Shown here piece after piece: positions 21,987 to 32,888 of a DNA stretch of 64,000 nt. The translations under genes and the position numbers were made by a program. The notes under the pieces are model-generated. The model worked only from the letters and a program-made list of their open reading frames with translations, searched no databases and had not been told where the DNA came from. Origin of the DNA: Candidozyma auris (taxonomy: Eukaryota; Ascomycota; Pichiomycetes; Serinales; Metschnikowiaceae). Within the stretch, counting starts at the first letter, position 1; each line of letters starts with the position of its first letter. The stretch is taken from contig NC_072818.1 of assembly GCF_003013715.1 (NCBI RefSeq), forward strand, positions 496,001-560,000, in the 5' to 3' direction.

Positions 21987-23684
21987 ATGGGGAAGAAGTC
22001 CAAATCGAAGAAAGAATCTGCCAAGCAGCCGGAGCTGAAACCACAGAAGAGAACCCACGAGGAGGCTGAGATCTCCGACACAGAAAAACTAATGGACGAA
22101 GTTGATGGTGACTTCGACGACATCGCTAAGCTCTTAGGCGATAACGTTAAAGACCCAGATGCCGCAAAAGAGGCAAAGAAGAAAGCCAAAAAAGAGAAAG
22201 CTGAAGCTCAGAAAGCTGAACAGGATAAAGCTATCAAGCCCACCTTAGAAAAAACCGCAGAAGACGACAATGAAGAAGGGCTCAACACCGACTTCGAGAA
22301 GGCTGATCTCAGTGAGCCTACTATGAAAGCTATCAGAGCAATGAAATTCACAAAAATGACCAAGGTTCAGGCCAAGACGATTCCTCCTCTTTTAGCAGGA
22401 CGTGATGTTCTTGGTGCTGCAAAGACTGGTTCGGGTAAGACGTTGGCGTTCTTGATTCCTGCTATCGAGCTCTTGTACTCCCTTAAATTCAAGCCTAGAA
22501 ACGGTACTGGTGTGATCGTCATTTCGCCTACAAGAGAGTTGGCACTTCAGATTTTTGGTGTTGCCAGAGAGCTCATGGAACACCACTCACAGACGTTTGG
22601 TATTGTCATCGGCGGTGCCAACAGAAGACAAGAAGCTGACAAACTTATGAAAGGTGTGAACTTGTTGATCGCCACTCCTGGCAGACTCTTGGATCATTTG
22701 CAGAACACTGAGGGATTTGTGTTCAAGAATTTAAAGGCCTTGGTCATAGACGAGGCCGACAGAATTTTGGAGATCGGTTTCGAAGAAGAAATGAAGCAGA
22801 TTATCAAGATCTTGCCTAATGAAAACAGACAGTCGATGTTATTTTCTGCAACACAAACAACAAAGGTTGAGGACTTGGCCAGAATGTCCTTGAGGCCGGG
22901 ACCTCTTTATATAAACGTTGTTCCCGAGAGCGCTGCACTGACAGCTGACGGTTTGGAGCAAGGTTACGTTGTCTGCGACAGCGACAAGCGTTTCTTGCTT
23001 TTGTTTTCCTTCCTCAAAAGGAACGCCAAAAAGAAGATCATCGTGTTCCTTTCGTCATGTAATTGTGTCAAATACTTTGGTGAACTTTTGAACTATATCG
23101 ACTTGCCTGTGTTGGATCTTCATGGTAAGCAGAAACAGGCCAAGAGAACAAATACCTTTTTTGAATTTTGCAACGCTAAGCAGGGTACATTGATCTGTAC
23201 TGATGTTGCCGCCAGAGGCCTTGATATTCCAGCAGTTGACTGGATCATTCAGTTCGATCCACCAGATGATCCTAGAGATTACATCCACAGAGTTGGTCGT
23301 ACTGCCAGAGGAACCGAGGGCAAGGGTAAGTCTTTGATGTTCTTGACGCCCAACGAATTGGGTTTTTTGAGATACTTGAAGGCCGCCAACGTGCCATTGA
23401 ACGAATACGAGTTTCCCGCCAATAAGATTGCCAACGTGCAGAGTCAGTTGACGAAGTTAATCAAGAGCAACTACTGGTTGCATCAGAGCGCCAAGGACGG
23501 CTACAGGTCGTACTTGCAAGCGTATGCATCGCATCATCTCAAGACGGTGTACCAGATAGACAAGTTGGACTTGGTGAAGGTGGCCAAGTCGTTTGGGTTT
23601 GAAGTTCCTCCAAAGGTGAATATCACTATTGGAGCGAGCGGCAAGTCGATCGAAAAGAAGCACAAGAAGCAGAGGAGGAGTTAG
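21987..23684 (+). CDS. HAS1: DEAD-box RNA helicase Has1
   Basis: A 565-aa protein. Residues 1-110 are a charged Lys/Glu-rich tail. The helicase core follows with the Q-motif region [12 protein letters not shown], motif [10 protein letters not shown] near residue 145, Ia [14 protein letters not shown] near 256, III SAT and [11 protein letters not shown]. The C-terminal block [24 protein letters not shown]...[16 protein letters not shown] is diagnostic for Has1/DDX18. It functions in both 40S and 60S subunit assembly in the nucleolus. CTG at 22938-22940 (residue 318) aligns with a serine I recall in S. cerevisiae Has1 ([11 protein letters not shown]), supporting CTG as Ser. I chose [10 protein letters not shown] as the start because it opens the basic tail. 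Confidence 0.97.
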   Translation: MGKKSKSKKESAKQPELKPQKRTHEEAEISDTEKLMDEVDGDFDDIAKLLGDNVKDPDAAKEAKKKAKKEKAEAQKAEQDKAIKPTLEKTAEDDNEEGLNTDFEKADLSEPTMKAIRAMKFTKMTKVQAKTIPPLLAGRDVLGAAKTGSGKTLAFLIPAIELLYSLKFKPRNGTGVIVISPTRELALQIFGVARELMEHHSQTFGIVIGGANRRQEADKLMKGVNLLIATPGRLLDHLQNTEGFVFKNLKALVIDEADRILEIGFEEEMKQIIKILPNENRQSMLFSATQTTKVEDLARMSLRPGPLYINVVPESAALTADGLEQGYVVCDSDKRFLLLFSFLKRNAKKKIIVFLSSCNCVKYFGELLNYIDLPVLDLHGKQKQAKRTNTFFEFCNAKQGTLICTDVAARGLDIPAVDWIIQFDPPDDPRDYIHRVGRTARGTEGKGKSLMFLTPNELGFLRYLKAANVPLNEYEFPANKIANVQSQLTKLIKSNYWLHQSAKDGYRSYLQAYASHHLKTVYQIDKLDLVKVAKSFGFEVPPKVNITIGASGKSIEKKHKKQRRS

Positions 23685-24078
23685 ATAGCATTGTACCATA
23701 GGAACTCGAAAATAGACAAATACCACGCAGGTGGTGTAGGTAGACTGACTCATAGGGTGACCAATTTGATAGGGCAGGAGTCAATTGAGACTCAGAATAG
23801 TTAGAATACAGACTCCCCTTTGTAAATGGACCATAAAATCTAGTGGCCATTCGCAACCATAGTCGATACTCCAATATAAATTAGTCAATGCCCATACTTT
23901 CCCAAAAAGCAAGATTAAGGTACTCTCAACCCGAAAGAACTAAGTCTTCAGATGTATCCTATTCTAAGGAATCTGCGTAATTAACTTCACTGTGGGGAAC
24001 TCGCGATGCTCATCTCAAAAACTCACTTTCACCAACCTTCGACAACCACAACACCTCCAAATCCACCAATTGCTTCGC
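23685..24078. other. HAS1 to TRM61-like intergenic region
   Basis: The HAS1 3' region and the promoter of the next gene. A copy of the recurring motif, ATTCGCAACCA, is at 23849-23859, 220 bp before the next ATG. No gene is seen. Confidence 0.5.
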
Positions 24079-25086
24079 ATGCGTGCAGGAACCCTTCTAC
24101 GCCAGCTCTTCCGTGAAGGCGATCTGGCCCTCTGCCGCCCTCTTCGAAGCCTCAACCTGCCGATCCTCCTTCTGCCTTTGATCAAAGATAAGATTGTACA
24201 CACCCACAACGGGAGCTTGTCTCATAACGAGATCATTGGACAGCCAAAACGCATGTACTTGTCGTTTGCCAAGGGTAAGCTTTCAGATGATCCTGCTGCC
24301 AACAAATTTGTGGTGACCGAACCTACTTTAGACGAGTACGTTGCCTTAGCTAGACGAAGAGCTCAACCTATATATGCTATGGACGCCGCTGTCGTGGCTC
24401 TGTTGGGGGACATAGATGTTACAGAGCCGATTACCGGAGCCAATGAAGGCTCTTTAAAACGATACTTGGAGGCTGGCACGGGCAATGGGTCGCTCACGTT
24501 GGCGATATGCCAGCTTCTACATGGAGCGAATGCGCTCGCCAGACACTTTGACGACACCTCACTTCGAGGGGCACTTTTACACTCAATTGATAGAAACAAG
24601 ACTCATCAGGAGAACGGGATTGCAAATGTGTCTGGTTACAAACGTGGAAGGTACTTGGGAGATGTGGAGTTTGAATTGGCAGAGCTGCCGCTGGAGTGGG
24701 TGCAAAAGTTTCCTGGGGAGCTCATTCTACACGGAGTGTTTCTCGATTTACCCGACCCACACCTCTACTTGGCTGATCTATCGAAGGTGTTGGCACTTGA
24801 AGGCACAATTGTGGTATTTTGTCCCTCGATAACGCAGTTGCTCAAATGCAAGCAGAAACTAGTGCCGGGTCCGAACGAAGAGAAGGTAGATTTGTCATTG
24901 ATTCGAGCTTTGGAGCTTCCTCCCGGAAATGGAGGAGGAACGAGAGAATGGGATGTTTCGTCGGTCGTCACGAAAGCTACTGGTGAAAGAGTTGATGTTT
25001 GTCGTCCCAAAGTTGGTGAGAGGGTAGTTGGTGGTGGATTTGTGGGTGTTTTTAAGCGCAAATCAGTCGATGGAATGTTATATTAG
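24079..25086 (+). CDS. TRM61-family tRNA (adenine-58-N1) methyltransferase, probably mitochondrial
   Basis: A 335-aa protein. The family block HNEIIGQPKR is near residue 50, then TLDEYVALARRRAQPIYAMDAAVV, and the S-adenosylmethionine motif I YLEAGTGNGSLTLAI at about residue 129. The GVFLDLPDPHLYL stretch resembles motif IV (D-P-P region) of Trm61. The N-terminus (MRAGTLLRQLFREGDLALCR) is basic and without acidic runs at first, as for a mitochondrial presequence, so I favour a mitochondrial enzyme like human TRMT61B over the nuclear Trm6/Trm61 catalytic subunit. The nuclear subunit remains possible. The ATG at 24079 is the first ATG in frame. Confidence 0.8.
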   Translation: MRAGTLLRQLFREGDLALCRPLRSLNLPILLLPLIKDKIVHTHNGSLSHNEIIGQPKRMYLSFAKGKLSDDPAANKFVVTEPTLDEYVALARRRAQPIYAMDAAVVALLGDIDVTEPITGANEGSLKRYLEAGTGNGSLTLAICQLLHGANALARHFDDTSLRGALLHSIDRNKTHQENGIANVSGYKRGRYLGDVEFELAELPLEWVQKFPGELILHGVFLDLPDPHLYLADLSKVLALEGTIVVFCPSITQLLKCKQKLVPGPNEEKVDLSLIRALELPPGNGGGTREWDVSSVVTKATGERVDVCRPKVGERVVGGGFVGVFKRKSVDGMLY

Positions 25087-25115
25087 GTCTATTGTACACT
25101 TTTAATTATTTGGAA

Positions 25116-26774
25116 TTACTCCCAGAGAAAACTGATAAATCTCCAGCCTCCCTTGGTCTTTTGAATGATCTCTGGGTTCTCCTCGACGGCCTTGAATAAC
25201 GTCTTCAAGTCCACATCCTCAGATCGTATGACTTTTGTCTTTTTGAAGAACTTCCAAAAGAAGTACAACACCGGAAAGAGTGGTATGACGAAGTAGGAGC
25301 TGAAGAAGGACGAGATGTCGAAGTTATTGTTCAAGAAGTTGGTGTATCCGCCAGTGAGGAGAAGAATGATAAAGAAAAAGAGCGAAACGTATGCTCCGTA
25401 ATGAGCAAAAGGCATTTTGTACGGCAAGTCAGATCGTGAATACCCTTGTGCTTTCAATGCTTTTTGAAGCGCAATGTGGTTGATGTCAATAGCGATCCAT
25501 GTCACGAGCAAGTTGGCACTGGTCAAGTTCTGGAACCAGCCGAACACAGTCGCTGACTCTTTGCTGGCACTCATAAATGCCAAGGGCATCAACAAAGCAG
25601 ACGCAATCACACCCCAGTATGGTAAACCGTATCTATTAGTTTTGAGAAAGAACTTGGGGGCCTGACCCCTAGCGGCCAATGCAAATAAATTTCTTGAAGT
25701 CTGGGTGATGCCCATGTTAGCAGCTGAGAATGCCGAAGTCAACACAACTGCGTTAATCACACTAGGAAGACCTTTGATTCCTGCTTCGTGTATAGCGATA
25801 ACAAAAGGCGAGCCGCTGGAGTCACCGGTGGTGTTAGCGATTCTTGGATTGTCAGCAGACAAAATGAGGGTAAGACTGAAGATTGTGAGCATGTAAAGGG
25901 CAAACACTCTATAGAAGATTCGCTTTCCTGCCACATAGATGGAGTACCTTGGGTTGCGTGTCTCCCCACCATAGAATGAAATGGCATTGACACCACCGAA
26001 AGCGTAAACGGTGGAGCCTGTGGCATTCCACCACGAAAGGAATTTCCCTAGGCTTCCTGACGTATAGTATTCTCTGAAAGGAGTTTCCTTCCAGTAGCGA
26101 AACCCGATTCGGTCAATGTTAGGCACACCGCCTAAATCAATGACTATGGAAAGGATCACAAGCCCAGCGATCAAGAGCACCTTAAGAGAGCCAAAAAAGA
26201 ACTCGACCTCACCGTAAAACCTAATGTTTACGGAATTGCAAGCGACAATGATGATACCGAAAACAGCGATCCATACGGCCGGGTTCACATCGCTCCAGTA
26301 GCCCATAATCACCGCCGTGGCCGAAAGGTCCCCCGGAATAACGTGCTGATAAACACCGATCCAGCCAAGGGCAAACGAATAAGCACTATCGACAAAATGG
26401 TCGCCGTGTCTGATGTAAGAACCTGTGACAGGCATGAATGTGGATAATTCGATCATGGCGAGCTGGTTCAAACCAACAAGAATCCCCACAAAAAGGTACG
26501 AGAGCACCATGCCCACATTGCCAGTCAAGTACAAGGTTTTTCCGCTCGACAAGAACAAACCAGTGCCGAACACATTTACCACAGAGAGCATCTGTAAGTG
26601 ACGCAGCTGGAGACCTCGGCTAAGATTATTTTCGTCGCCATACACATAATTATCCAGCTGCGATTGAGCAGATGACTCGGATTCGACAACATGGACATCG
26701 TTGGCGTCTCCTTTGGACAAGGTGGAGTTCTGTGACGACACAGGGGACTCTTCTATGGAGTCATTCTTGGACAT
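25116..26774 (-). CDS. amino-acid permease, APC/YAT family
   Basis: A 552-aa protein with about twelve membrane segments. A hydrophilic, Ser-rich N-tail of about 60 residues precedes RGLQLRHLQML and GTGLFLSSGKTL, the first helix with the APC substrate-binding glycines. Later landmarks are FGGVNAISFYGGETRNPR, ANMGITQTSRNLFALAARGQAP and the LLVTWIAIDINHIALQKALKAQG loop typical of fungal amino-acid permeases. I cannot assign the substrate. The general type is nearest to the fungal AAT/YAT group. The start at 26774 is the only ATG. The TGGCTGCGAAAA promoter motif sits six bases upstream of it, so translating further upstream would be wrong. Confidence 0.88.
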   Translation of the reverse strand: MSKNDSIEESPVSSQNSTLSKGDANDVHVVESESSAQSQLDNYVYGDENNLSRGLQLRHLQMLSVVNVFGTGLFLSSGKTLYLTGNVGMVLSYLFVGILVGLNQLAMIELSTFMPVTGSYIRHGDHFVDSAYSFALGWIGVYQHVIPGDLSATAVIMGYWSDVNPAVWIAVFGIIIVACNSVNIRFYGEVEFFFGSLKVLLIAGLVILSIVIDLGGVPNIDRIGFRYWKETPFREYYTSGSLGKFLSWWNATGSTVYAFGGVNAISFYGGETRNPRYSIYVAGKRIFYRVFALYMLTIFSLTLILSADNPRIANTTGDSSGSPFVIAIHEAGIKGLPSVINAVVLTSAFSAANMGITQTSRNLFALAARGQAPKFFLKTNRYGLPYWGVIASALLMPLAFMSASKESATVFGWFQNLTSANLLVTWIAIDINHIALQKALKAQGYSRSDLPYKMPFAHYGAYVSLFFFIILLLTGGYTNFLNNNFDISSFFSSYFVIPLFPVLYFFWKFFKKTKVIRSEDVDLKTLFKAVEENPEIIQKTKGGWRFISFLWE

Positions 26775-26779
26775 GGAGA

Positions 26780-26791
26780 TGGCTGCGAAAA
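26780..26791 (+). promoter_or_regulatory. recurring motif directly before the permease ATG
   Basis: TGGCTGCGAAAA, with its edge six bases from the permease start codon. This is the closest copy to a start codon in the window, so it is probably inside the leader unless transcription starts very close to the ATG. Confidence 0.6.
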
Positions 26792-28337
26792 GGTGCAAGT
26801 AGATCTGTTGAAGATGGGTGAGTCGAGAAAGCGAAGCTCACGGGAAGGTTGCTGAAATTGCAATCGTGACTGTTTCGAAGAAGTCACAAAGGGGAGACGA
26901 TTTTGTCAGCAGTTGAAGCTGATGTCTTAGATTAGGCAACGAAGAGGAGCCGACTGAGGCGGTTAGCGTAGCAACGATGCAAAGGACGTAACCAGAAGAG
27001 GTTCAACTTACTGTTGAAGCAAGCACGAAGAAAACAACGAGAAAAGAAGGTGATCTTCAGAAGCGAATCTGTGGGGATGTGTCCTTTAAATCGATTGACT
27101 AAGCGAAAGGGCATTTTGACCGCCACAGGTTTCGCAGCCAGGGCAAGCGAAGCGACCATCTGCGGCGCTTACAAAGCAGATCTGAACAAACGGTAAAATA
27201 TACGAAGAAAAGTAGGAAATGAAGAGGAAGAATAGAATTGAAGGAACAAGCCAGCGCAGTGACATTAGTCCTTGGAGGTTAAGATTCTACGTGCTGCTCT
27301 ATGGCTGGGGAAAAATCGCCTCCTGGTGAAACAGCCTTACGAGAATGGATGCAAAAAATTTGTTCCATGGCATGCGCCCTGCAAGAAGAGTGGTGCGTTT
27401 CAAAAGATTACCAACCCAAGATGTGTCAATGATCCAAGTTCTGCTGGATCTTCCAACCTGGCAAACACGTCAGGCTAATGTACCAATATTCTCCCATTTC
27501 GCTTTCTTCCCATCGATTCACCAGCTAGCTTTAGCGCGAAGTCGAACGGCGTTTGTAAGATGATGCCGCCAACAGATAACCTACATGATATTGCAGATGA
27601 CGCAAAGTCATGGGACTTGGAGTAGGTGACCAGGAGGAGGTGTCTGAGACGGTCCTTTGCGAAGCAGGAAGCAGGTAGATTATTGTAGCAGTGGTGGTGT
27701 AGCGAGGGTTGCGTAGGGTGAGTAGTTAGCTTACTGAAGTATGGGCAGAACCGGGGATGAGAGTCGGGTGACTCCATATGGTTTATTAAGGGGCTGGGCC
27801 TTGGGAGCATTGTGGGCAGACAACCATCAAGAGGAAAGTACGAGTAAGTGTTGTCGGCTGCTTTTTGATTCTGATTAGTTTCAGTGGGTGAGTGTCCATG
27901 GATAAGTTTGTAGGTATTGTTTTCGCAGCCTTTGTGCTGAGGTGATGGGCATCGGCAGGTGTACCTTTTTTAAATTTTTTCTTTTAATCTGGACTATCAG
28001 CAAGGAGAATGAATTTCGCTTGTCATTTCCTCATGGCCCAAATTGTGGTATGCTTGCAGCATAAGGTTTAGGTATCCCATGGACCTTTTCGCATCCATTC
28101 ATCACTTTGGTGAACAAGGTGCAAATGGCCACCAGAGAGTTACACTGTAGAGATCTCATGCTTTGAAAACTAGTGCTAGCACCTCTCTGTCAAACTCGAT
28201 ATATTTGCATGTCAACAGATTCTTCCAGTTCAGTCTCAATTATAGCTCACGAGCTGATGTTGCTGCAGTTCAAGTTTTTGCCAGTCTCGTTCTAGTATCG
28301 TGTCTCTTTCCCTACCATAGTGTTTTTCGCAGCCAAG

Positions 28338-28373
28338 GCATCAGCGCTAGCATCAGAGCTAGCATCAAAGCCA
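28338..28373 (+). repeat. 3 x 12-base tandem repeat
   Basis: Units GCATCAGCGCTA, GCATCAGAGCTA and GCATCAAAGCCA follow one another immediately after a copy of the recurring motif, about 190 bp before RPC17. Confidence 0.75.
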
Positions 28374-28559
28374 ACTCAGAACCCACACATAGACAAGCCA
28401 GAAACTGCAATTGAGACATTCTGAACGTCTGATTCCAGTTCTACTTTAGAGGTCTTGTCTTGAATTATCTTCTATCGTTACCTACAATTCATCTCACCTA
28501 CCACTCTGCCTACCTACTAATTGGCATCGCGAAAAACTCACAACTACTATCTCATCAAC

Positions 28560-29024
28560 ATGAAAGTTCTCAAGGAAAGAGTCGCCTTCCTACTGGACTA
28601 CGAGGTCCTCGAGCACTTGAACGGGCTCAAGGAGAAATACAATTGGACGTTCACGCCCCAAGAGGAGAAGGACTCCAAAAGCAAGCGAAAGAGGTTTACA
28701 GGTGCTGGCCTTGACTTGGAGGTCATCACAAGAGACATCACTCTGTGCTTGGGGAAGCTGGCGGCAGGAGAAATCCCTAACACGGAGGCTGTAATGGAGA
28801 TCATGACATTTTTGAACCAGTATGAGTTGATGAAGGTGGAGAAGCTTCAGATCCTCAATTCCTTGCCGAGGTCCATGGTGCATCTATATGCCTTGGTGGA
28901 GGAGTGTGACCAGCGTTTTGATGAGGAGACGTGTGAAGCGATATTGGCAAAAATCAATGAGGTAGTTCCTAAAGCGGAGACAGAAGAGGGAGACGAAGAG
29001 GAAATCAAGGAAGAAGAGGAGTGA
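28560..29024 (+). CDS. RPC17: RNA polymerase III subunit C17
   Basis: A 154-aa protein of the Rpb4/RPC9 (CRCP) family. It opens MKVLKERVAFL-(CTG)-DYEVL, matching MKVLEERNAFLSDYEVL of S. cerevisiae, with CTG exactly at the serine (residue 12, 28593-28595). The HRDC-like domain core is ELMKVEKLQILNSLPRSMVHLYALVEECDQRFDEETCEAIL. The acidic C-tail is longer than in S. cerevisiae. The protein pairs with Rpc25 to form the Pol III stalk that contacts TFIIIB. I chose the ATG at 28560 from the conserved N-terminus. It is convergent with the ROG1-like gene, 59 bp apart. Confidence 0.96.
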   Translation: MKVLKERVAFLLDYEVLEHLNGLKEKYNWTFTPQEEKDSKSKRKRFTGAGLDLEVITRDITLCLGKLAAGEIPNTEAVMEIMTFLNQYELMKVEKLQILNSLPRSMVHLYALVEECDQRFDEETCEAILAKINEVVPKAETEEGDEEEIKEEEE

Positions 29025-29083
29025 TTCCTCAGTTCTGGACTCTGTACTCTCTATTTGCATTACTATAACTTCATCAATAACTT

Positions 29084-31321
29084 TTACATGAAAGGCTCCA
29101 TAATCAGCTTGGTGCCTTCGAATGGGTCGTTGTCTAAGGCGTTTGCCTCGTCTATGTTGCGTGGCTGCAAAGTTCGTCTCTCCCATTGGTCCTTGAGCTT
29201 ATACACCATCTCGCTTACGTCCAGGAGAAGACCAGCAGGGCCGACTGCAAACATTGACTCGCAGTCTGCATCGGCTTTCATCCATGTGTGCTCAACAGGC
29301 TCGTTGAGCGACTCTCTATCAATATCCTCGTTCTGCTGATGGATGAGATCTCTCAGAAGGATACGAGCTAATGCTGATGATTCGGTGGCCAAGTCCATGC
29401 TTTCATCTTCACATAGCTCGGGGGTTTCGTTGCTATCAACACCGAAGTGGTTTTTGATCAAGTGCTCTATAACGGGCCATCCATAGGCATTGGAGAATCT
29501 TCTTCTCACCACAATATTATTATGAGCATCCGGTTTAAGTTTAACAAGAACTTTTCTCCACAGCATCAGTTTATGATACTCGCGAGCAATCTCCTCTTCT
29601 AATCGTTCCATTTCCTCGTCTCTTGCAAGCTTCGTGATCGATTCGCCTGTCGCAGTGAGCTTTTGCATCATGGTTTGTTGCTTTTCCAGTTCGTCTTTCT
29701 CTTCGATCCTGAAAGGCGGTAAGTCAGCGTCATGATAGACCTTGTCATGAACAATGACATTATCTCTGGAAGAAGGGTTTGTAATGTATTTGAGAGACGG
29801 TTGTGGAGGAAGTATTAAAGATGTTGCGCTTTCCACCAACGATGGTTTTGGTATCCCTCCAAACGTACCCTCTTTACTATTGTTTTCCTGAGTAGTGGTT
29901 TGGAAACGATTGTATTTGTCAGCATCGCTCTTGCGCTGCTTCTGAGGTAGGAAATAGGATAGCACCGCACCAATAGCCAGCGTTTGGGTGTCTGCATTAT
30001 CTGGGAGGTCTTGAGGAATCTCTCCAGTGGTTCCCGGCTCTGGATCCTTGCCCAATGCTGATAAGCCGTCGTAGTCTAGATAAAGCAAGGCAGAGGTACG
30101 GAGGGGAACAATCCCGTCATTCACCGCATTAGCATATAGCGTTCTTCTAATGAAACGCTTAAGAATACGATGAGTAGGCCCTGTAGGTAGCAAGAGCAAA
30201 AGAGGCTTGTTGTTTGTTTCCGTGTATTGTAAACCCAACTCTTGCCCCGTTTTGCCCACAACGCCAGCCAAGAGCGCTAGCTTTATGTAAACAGGATTTT
30301 CATGGACCACGCCGATCATTGGCGACGCTAGAGTGATGAAGTTGATGGGCTTAACTTGTTGAAAGAACCATGGGAAGTTTGCCTCCAAGTACGCCACGGC
30401 AAAGGTTTGTATGAGGCCGCCTAGCGAGTGACCAATGAAGGAGATTTTGTTGACGTTTCCCTTCAATGTCTCGTTGTGAGTGACAAGTTCGATGACGTAA
30501 TCAGCGACTCTACTGCCCAAATACTTAATTCCTCTTTCTGTCTTGCACACATTGCCAAAGTAGCCCTTGACAACGATGTTCTCGTCCCCGCTAGCTTTGT
30601 CTATTTGTTCCTTTATGAAAAACATATCAGACAGAACATTGGCATGTAGTCCGTGAGTCAAAATCACCAAGTGTATCGGGCGAGATGTGTCCGGAATCGG
30701 CATATTCCACAAGTCTAGAGTGTCGTGCACCAGGACCAGCACAAACGGGTGGGGCACCACCTGAACATGCGATTCCGAGAGCCACTCACGACGAGCGGCA
30801 ATGGACACCTCAAAATTCGTCGTCACCGAGGCATTGAAGATCGCCTGCGACACAACGTCAATAGTCCATCTATAGTGCGGTTTATATTGATGGCACAGCA
30901 ATTCCACGTAGAAGCTTTGTCCCGGCAAGAGCTGAGGTTCGTATACGGGCTGATCAGCCGTGACAAACACATTTTTCGAGATGTCGTAGTCGTCTGTACG
31001 GCAATCCACATACAACACATAAGGACCAGCCAAGTACGCAGCTCTCATGGGCAAAGGCTCGGTATTCTTCACCTTCACCCATAGCGATTTGGGAGGCTGG
31101 GAAGCGTAGTGTTCGGCAGAATCAAACGGAGCAAAGTCCACGTTGAAGCGAAAACTCTGCCCGATCTTCACAGAGTGGGCAGACCTGTGAAGAAGCATAT
31201 GTTCGTTCTTCTCAGACTCTCTGGAGAAAGGTAGGTAGTCCAGCGCTTTAGCCGAAAGGTCCTGGGCAACCTGGGGTACAATCAGAGGAATGTACTGATT
31301 GAGCGATCCCCTTGGGAGCAT
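29084..31321 (-). CDS. ROG1: Rog1-like lipase (DUF676)
   Basis: A 745-aa protein. An N-terminal beta-rich region (SLWVKVKNTEPLPMRAAYLAGPYVLY) is typical of Rog1/YDL109C. The alpha/beta-hydrolase core follows with HLVILTHGLHANVLSD and the nucleophile elbow GHSLGG near residue 300, then the TLASPMIGVV region and NDGIVPLRTS around the acid residue. In S. cerevisiae Rog1 is a monoacylglycerol lipase on lipid droplets. The C-terminal third (EEIAREYHKLMLWRKVLVKLKPDAHNNIVVRR...WPVIEHLIKNHFG) is also conserved in the family. The ATG at 31321 is the first in frame; a second Met about 41 residues later is possible. The end of this gene holds one of the rare coding copies of the recurring motif (29162-29172). 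Confidence 0.93.
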   Translation of the reverse strand: MLPRGSLNQYIPLIVPQVAQDLSAKALDYLPFSRESEKNEHMLLHRSAHSVKIGQSFRFNVDFAPFDSAEHYASQPPKSLWVKVKNTEPLPMRAAYLAGPYVLYVDCRTDDYDISKNVFVTADQPVYEPQLLPGQSFYVELLCHQYKPHYRWTIDVVSQAIFNASVTTNFEVSIAARREWLSESHVQVVPHPFVLVLVHDTLDLWNMPIPDTSRPIHLVILTHGLHANVLSDMFFIKEQIDKASGDENIVVKGYFGNVCKTERGIKYLGSRVADYVIELVTHNETLKGNVNKISFIGHSLGGLIQTFAVAYLEANFPWFFQQVKPINFITLASPMIGVVHENPVYIKLALLAGVVGKTGQELGLQYTETNNKPLLLLLPTGPTHRILKRFIRRTLYANAVNDGIVPLRTSALLYLDYDGLSALGKDPEPGTTGEIPQDLPDNADTQTLAIGAVLSYFLPQKQRKSDADKYNRFQTTTQENNSKEGTFGGIPKPSLVESATSLILPPQPSLKYITNPSSRDNVIVHDKVYHDADLPPFRIEEKDELEKQQTMMQKLTATGESITKLARDEEMERLEEEIAREYHKLMLWRKVLVKLKPDAHNNIVVRRRFSNAYGWPVIEHLIKNHFGVDSNETPELCEDESMDLATESSALARILLRDLIHQQNEDIDRESLNEPVEHTWMKADADCESMFAVGPAGLLLDVSEMVYKLKDQWERRTLQPRNIDEANALDNDPFEGTKLIMEPFM

Positions 31322-32485
31322 GAAGGGGAAGCAAAAATGCGATTGAAAGCTTGAAAGTGTAAGGTGGGCGATGGAGTAAGTAGCTAGGTAGTTGTTGGGA
31401 TGTCACCTTGATATGGGCCTTATGCAGGTAGCAGACACTAGCAATGAAGGTGATGAAGAAGGCCCTTGATCTTTTCCAGGATAACTGAGTGATGGTAGAG
31501 AAGACGGTCTCGTTTGATTATTTGTTTGGAGTCAGCAAACTTTTTTTGGTCAAGTTAGGTGTCTTTGCATAAGCTAACGGGCCATACGTTCGCAGCCAGC
31601 CAGTGTGGGGAAGGTCCAAATATGATAGTCACATGGCAGATAGTGATGCCCACATTGCATTTAATTCAATTAAATGTAGAGGCAAGCTGTGATGCTTTGG
31701 ATGAATAAATCCTACTTTTGGTGGATATGGCGTATTTTGTGGTTGGTGGGTGGTCGCACCTCTTTTATCCGGACAGCTAGGGGGATGTAATACCAGATTG
31801 GATGGCGATACACACAAAAGAAACACCTCTTGGGATTCCATGAGAGATGGAGAATTCAGAGTGTAGTGTTTTAGCCTTACGAAAGCTTGGAAACGTGTTG
31901 AAGGGACCGCTTGGTGGCTGCAAAATCCGGATAAGAGAGGTGCGAGATCGAAAGTATAATTTTCGGAAAACCTTATGATAGGCATTTACCGTGTGATGTA
32001 TAAGGAAGCTCTACTTGTGCTCATTGAGAGATCTAAAGTGGATTCTGGTGAATGCATCTTCACACCTGCTATCTTTTACAATTGACAGAACTTGATAGAG
32101 GCAGTCTTCCTTACCTTGAGGTGGATACGACAGCAGTACTGAACGAAGCGAAAGAGCCACATTGAAGATTTTGGAAATATCACATTGGTCGAAGTTCCTA
32201 CAAACCTCGGAAGATTATCTATCTTAAGCGGGAATTCTCAATTGGAATGTGCAACGTTTGGCTGCGAATACAGGCATCTCTCAGAAAGGCAAAAACAGGT
32301 ATCAGCAGATGGTCGTCGTTTCCTAATAGTTTGGACACTTTTCCATATTTGAATATTTTGGTGAGTTTTTTCGATGCTGACAATACTTTCATGCTTCAAA
32401 GCTTTCTTGGGGGACTGCTTCTACTGTCCCTACCAACAAGTAACTTCGAGTGCGAAATTCTACATATCAACTAAAGCGTACCACC
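31322..32485. other. ROG1-SNN1 divergent intergenic region
   Basis: Recurring motif copies are at 31589-31598 (minus strand), 31915-31925 (plus strand) and 32259-32269 (plus strand). A 118-codon minus-strand frame at 31629-31985 has no recognisable content and I leave it out. Confidence 0.5.
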
Positions 32486-32782
32486 ATGTCTGAGGACGAT
32501 GGAGACTTCCACCCAATTGAGTTGGCCGCACACTCTCTTCTTTCCGGCTCTCTAGATAGTCTTAATGAGAACTTTCTACAGTTGCATCGGTCTCAGCACG
32601 TGTTGTTGACGAGACTCAAAATGATCTCTGATCGACTAGACAAGATAGAAGGTGGGCTTGGTGATAAAATTGCTGCTAGTGATGTTACGGCCGTATACCA
32701 GCAGGTGAAGGCTATCAAGGCGAAGTTGCAAGAGTCGGAGAAACGGCTAACAAAAGTAGAAAAAAGAGTTGACAGGCTATGA
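32486..32782 (+). CDS. SNN1: BLOC-1 subunit, Snn1-like
   Basis: A 98-aa protein made of an acidic N-terminus, the block HPIELAAHSLLSGSLDSLNENFLQLHRSQHVLLTRLK and a C-terminal coiled coil ending EKRLTKVEKRVDRL. This order and length fit the Snapin-like Snn1 subunit of yeast BLOC-1, which acts on endosomes in Rab5 GTPase control. Short coiled-coil proteins are hard to assign, so the symbol is a good guess rather than certain. The ATG at 32486 has a good context (CCACC before the ATG) and opens at the acidic start. Confidence 0.75.
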   Translation: MSEDDGDFHPIELAAHSLLSGSLDSLNENFLQLHRSQHVLLTRLKMISDRLDKIEGGLGDKIAASDVTAVYQQVKAIKAKLQESEKRLTKVEKRVDRL

Positions 32783-32888
32783 CTCAGGAACTGAAGCGAT
32801 TGGAACTTAGAGCGATGGGTATGAGTAAGCTTTCAATAGAGCTCACTACGGAGATCAGCTGGACTGACAAGATAAATATCTATGTATT

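Larger units (their letters stand above)
26775..28559. other. long divergent intergenic region, permease-RPC17
   Basis: 1.8 kb with no gene I can support. The recurring motif occurs four times: 26780-26791 (plus strand), 27130-27140, 27920-27930 and 28323-28335 (minus strand). A single GATAAG (GATA-factor core) is at 27901-27906. Three tandem copies of a 12-base unit lie at 28338-28373. Confidence 0.55.

Noticed and set aside
31629..31985. 118-codon minus-strand frame in the ROG1-SNN1 interval
   Set aside because: No family, composition like the surrounding intergenic DNA, and it spans a motif copy.
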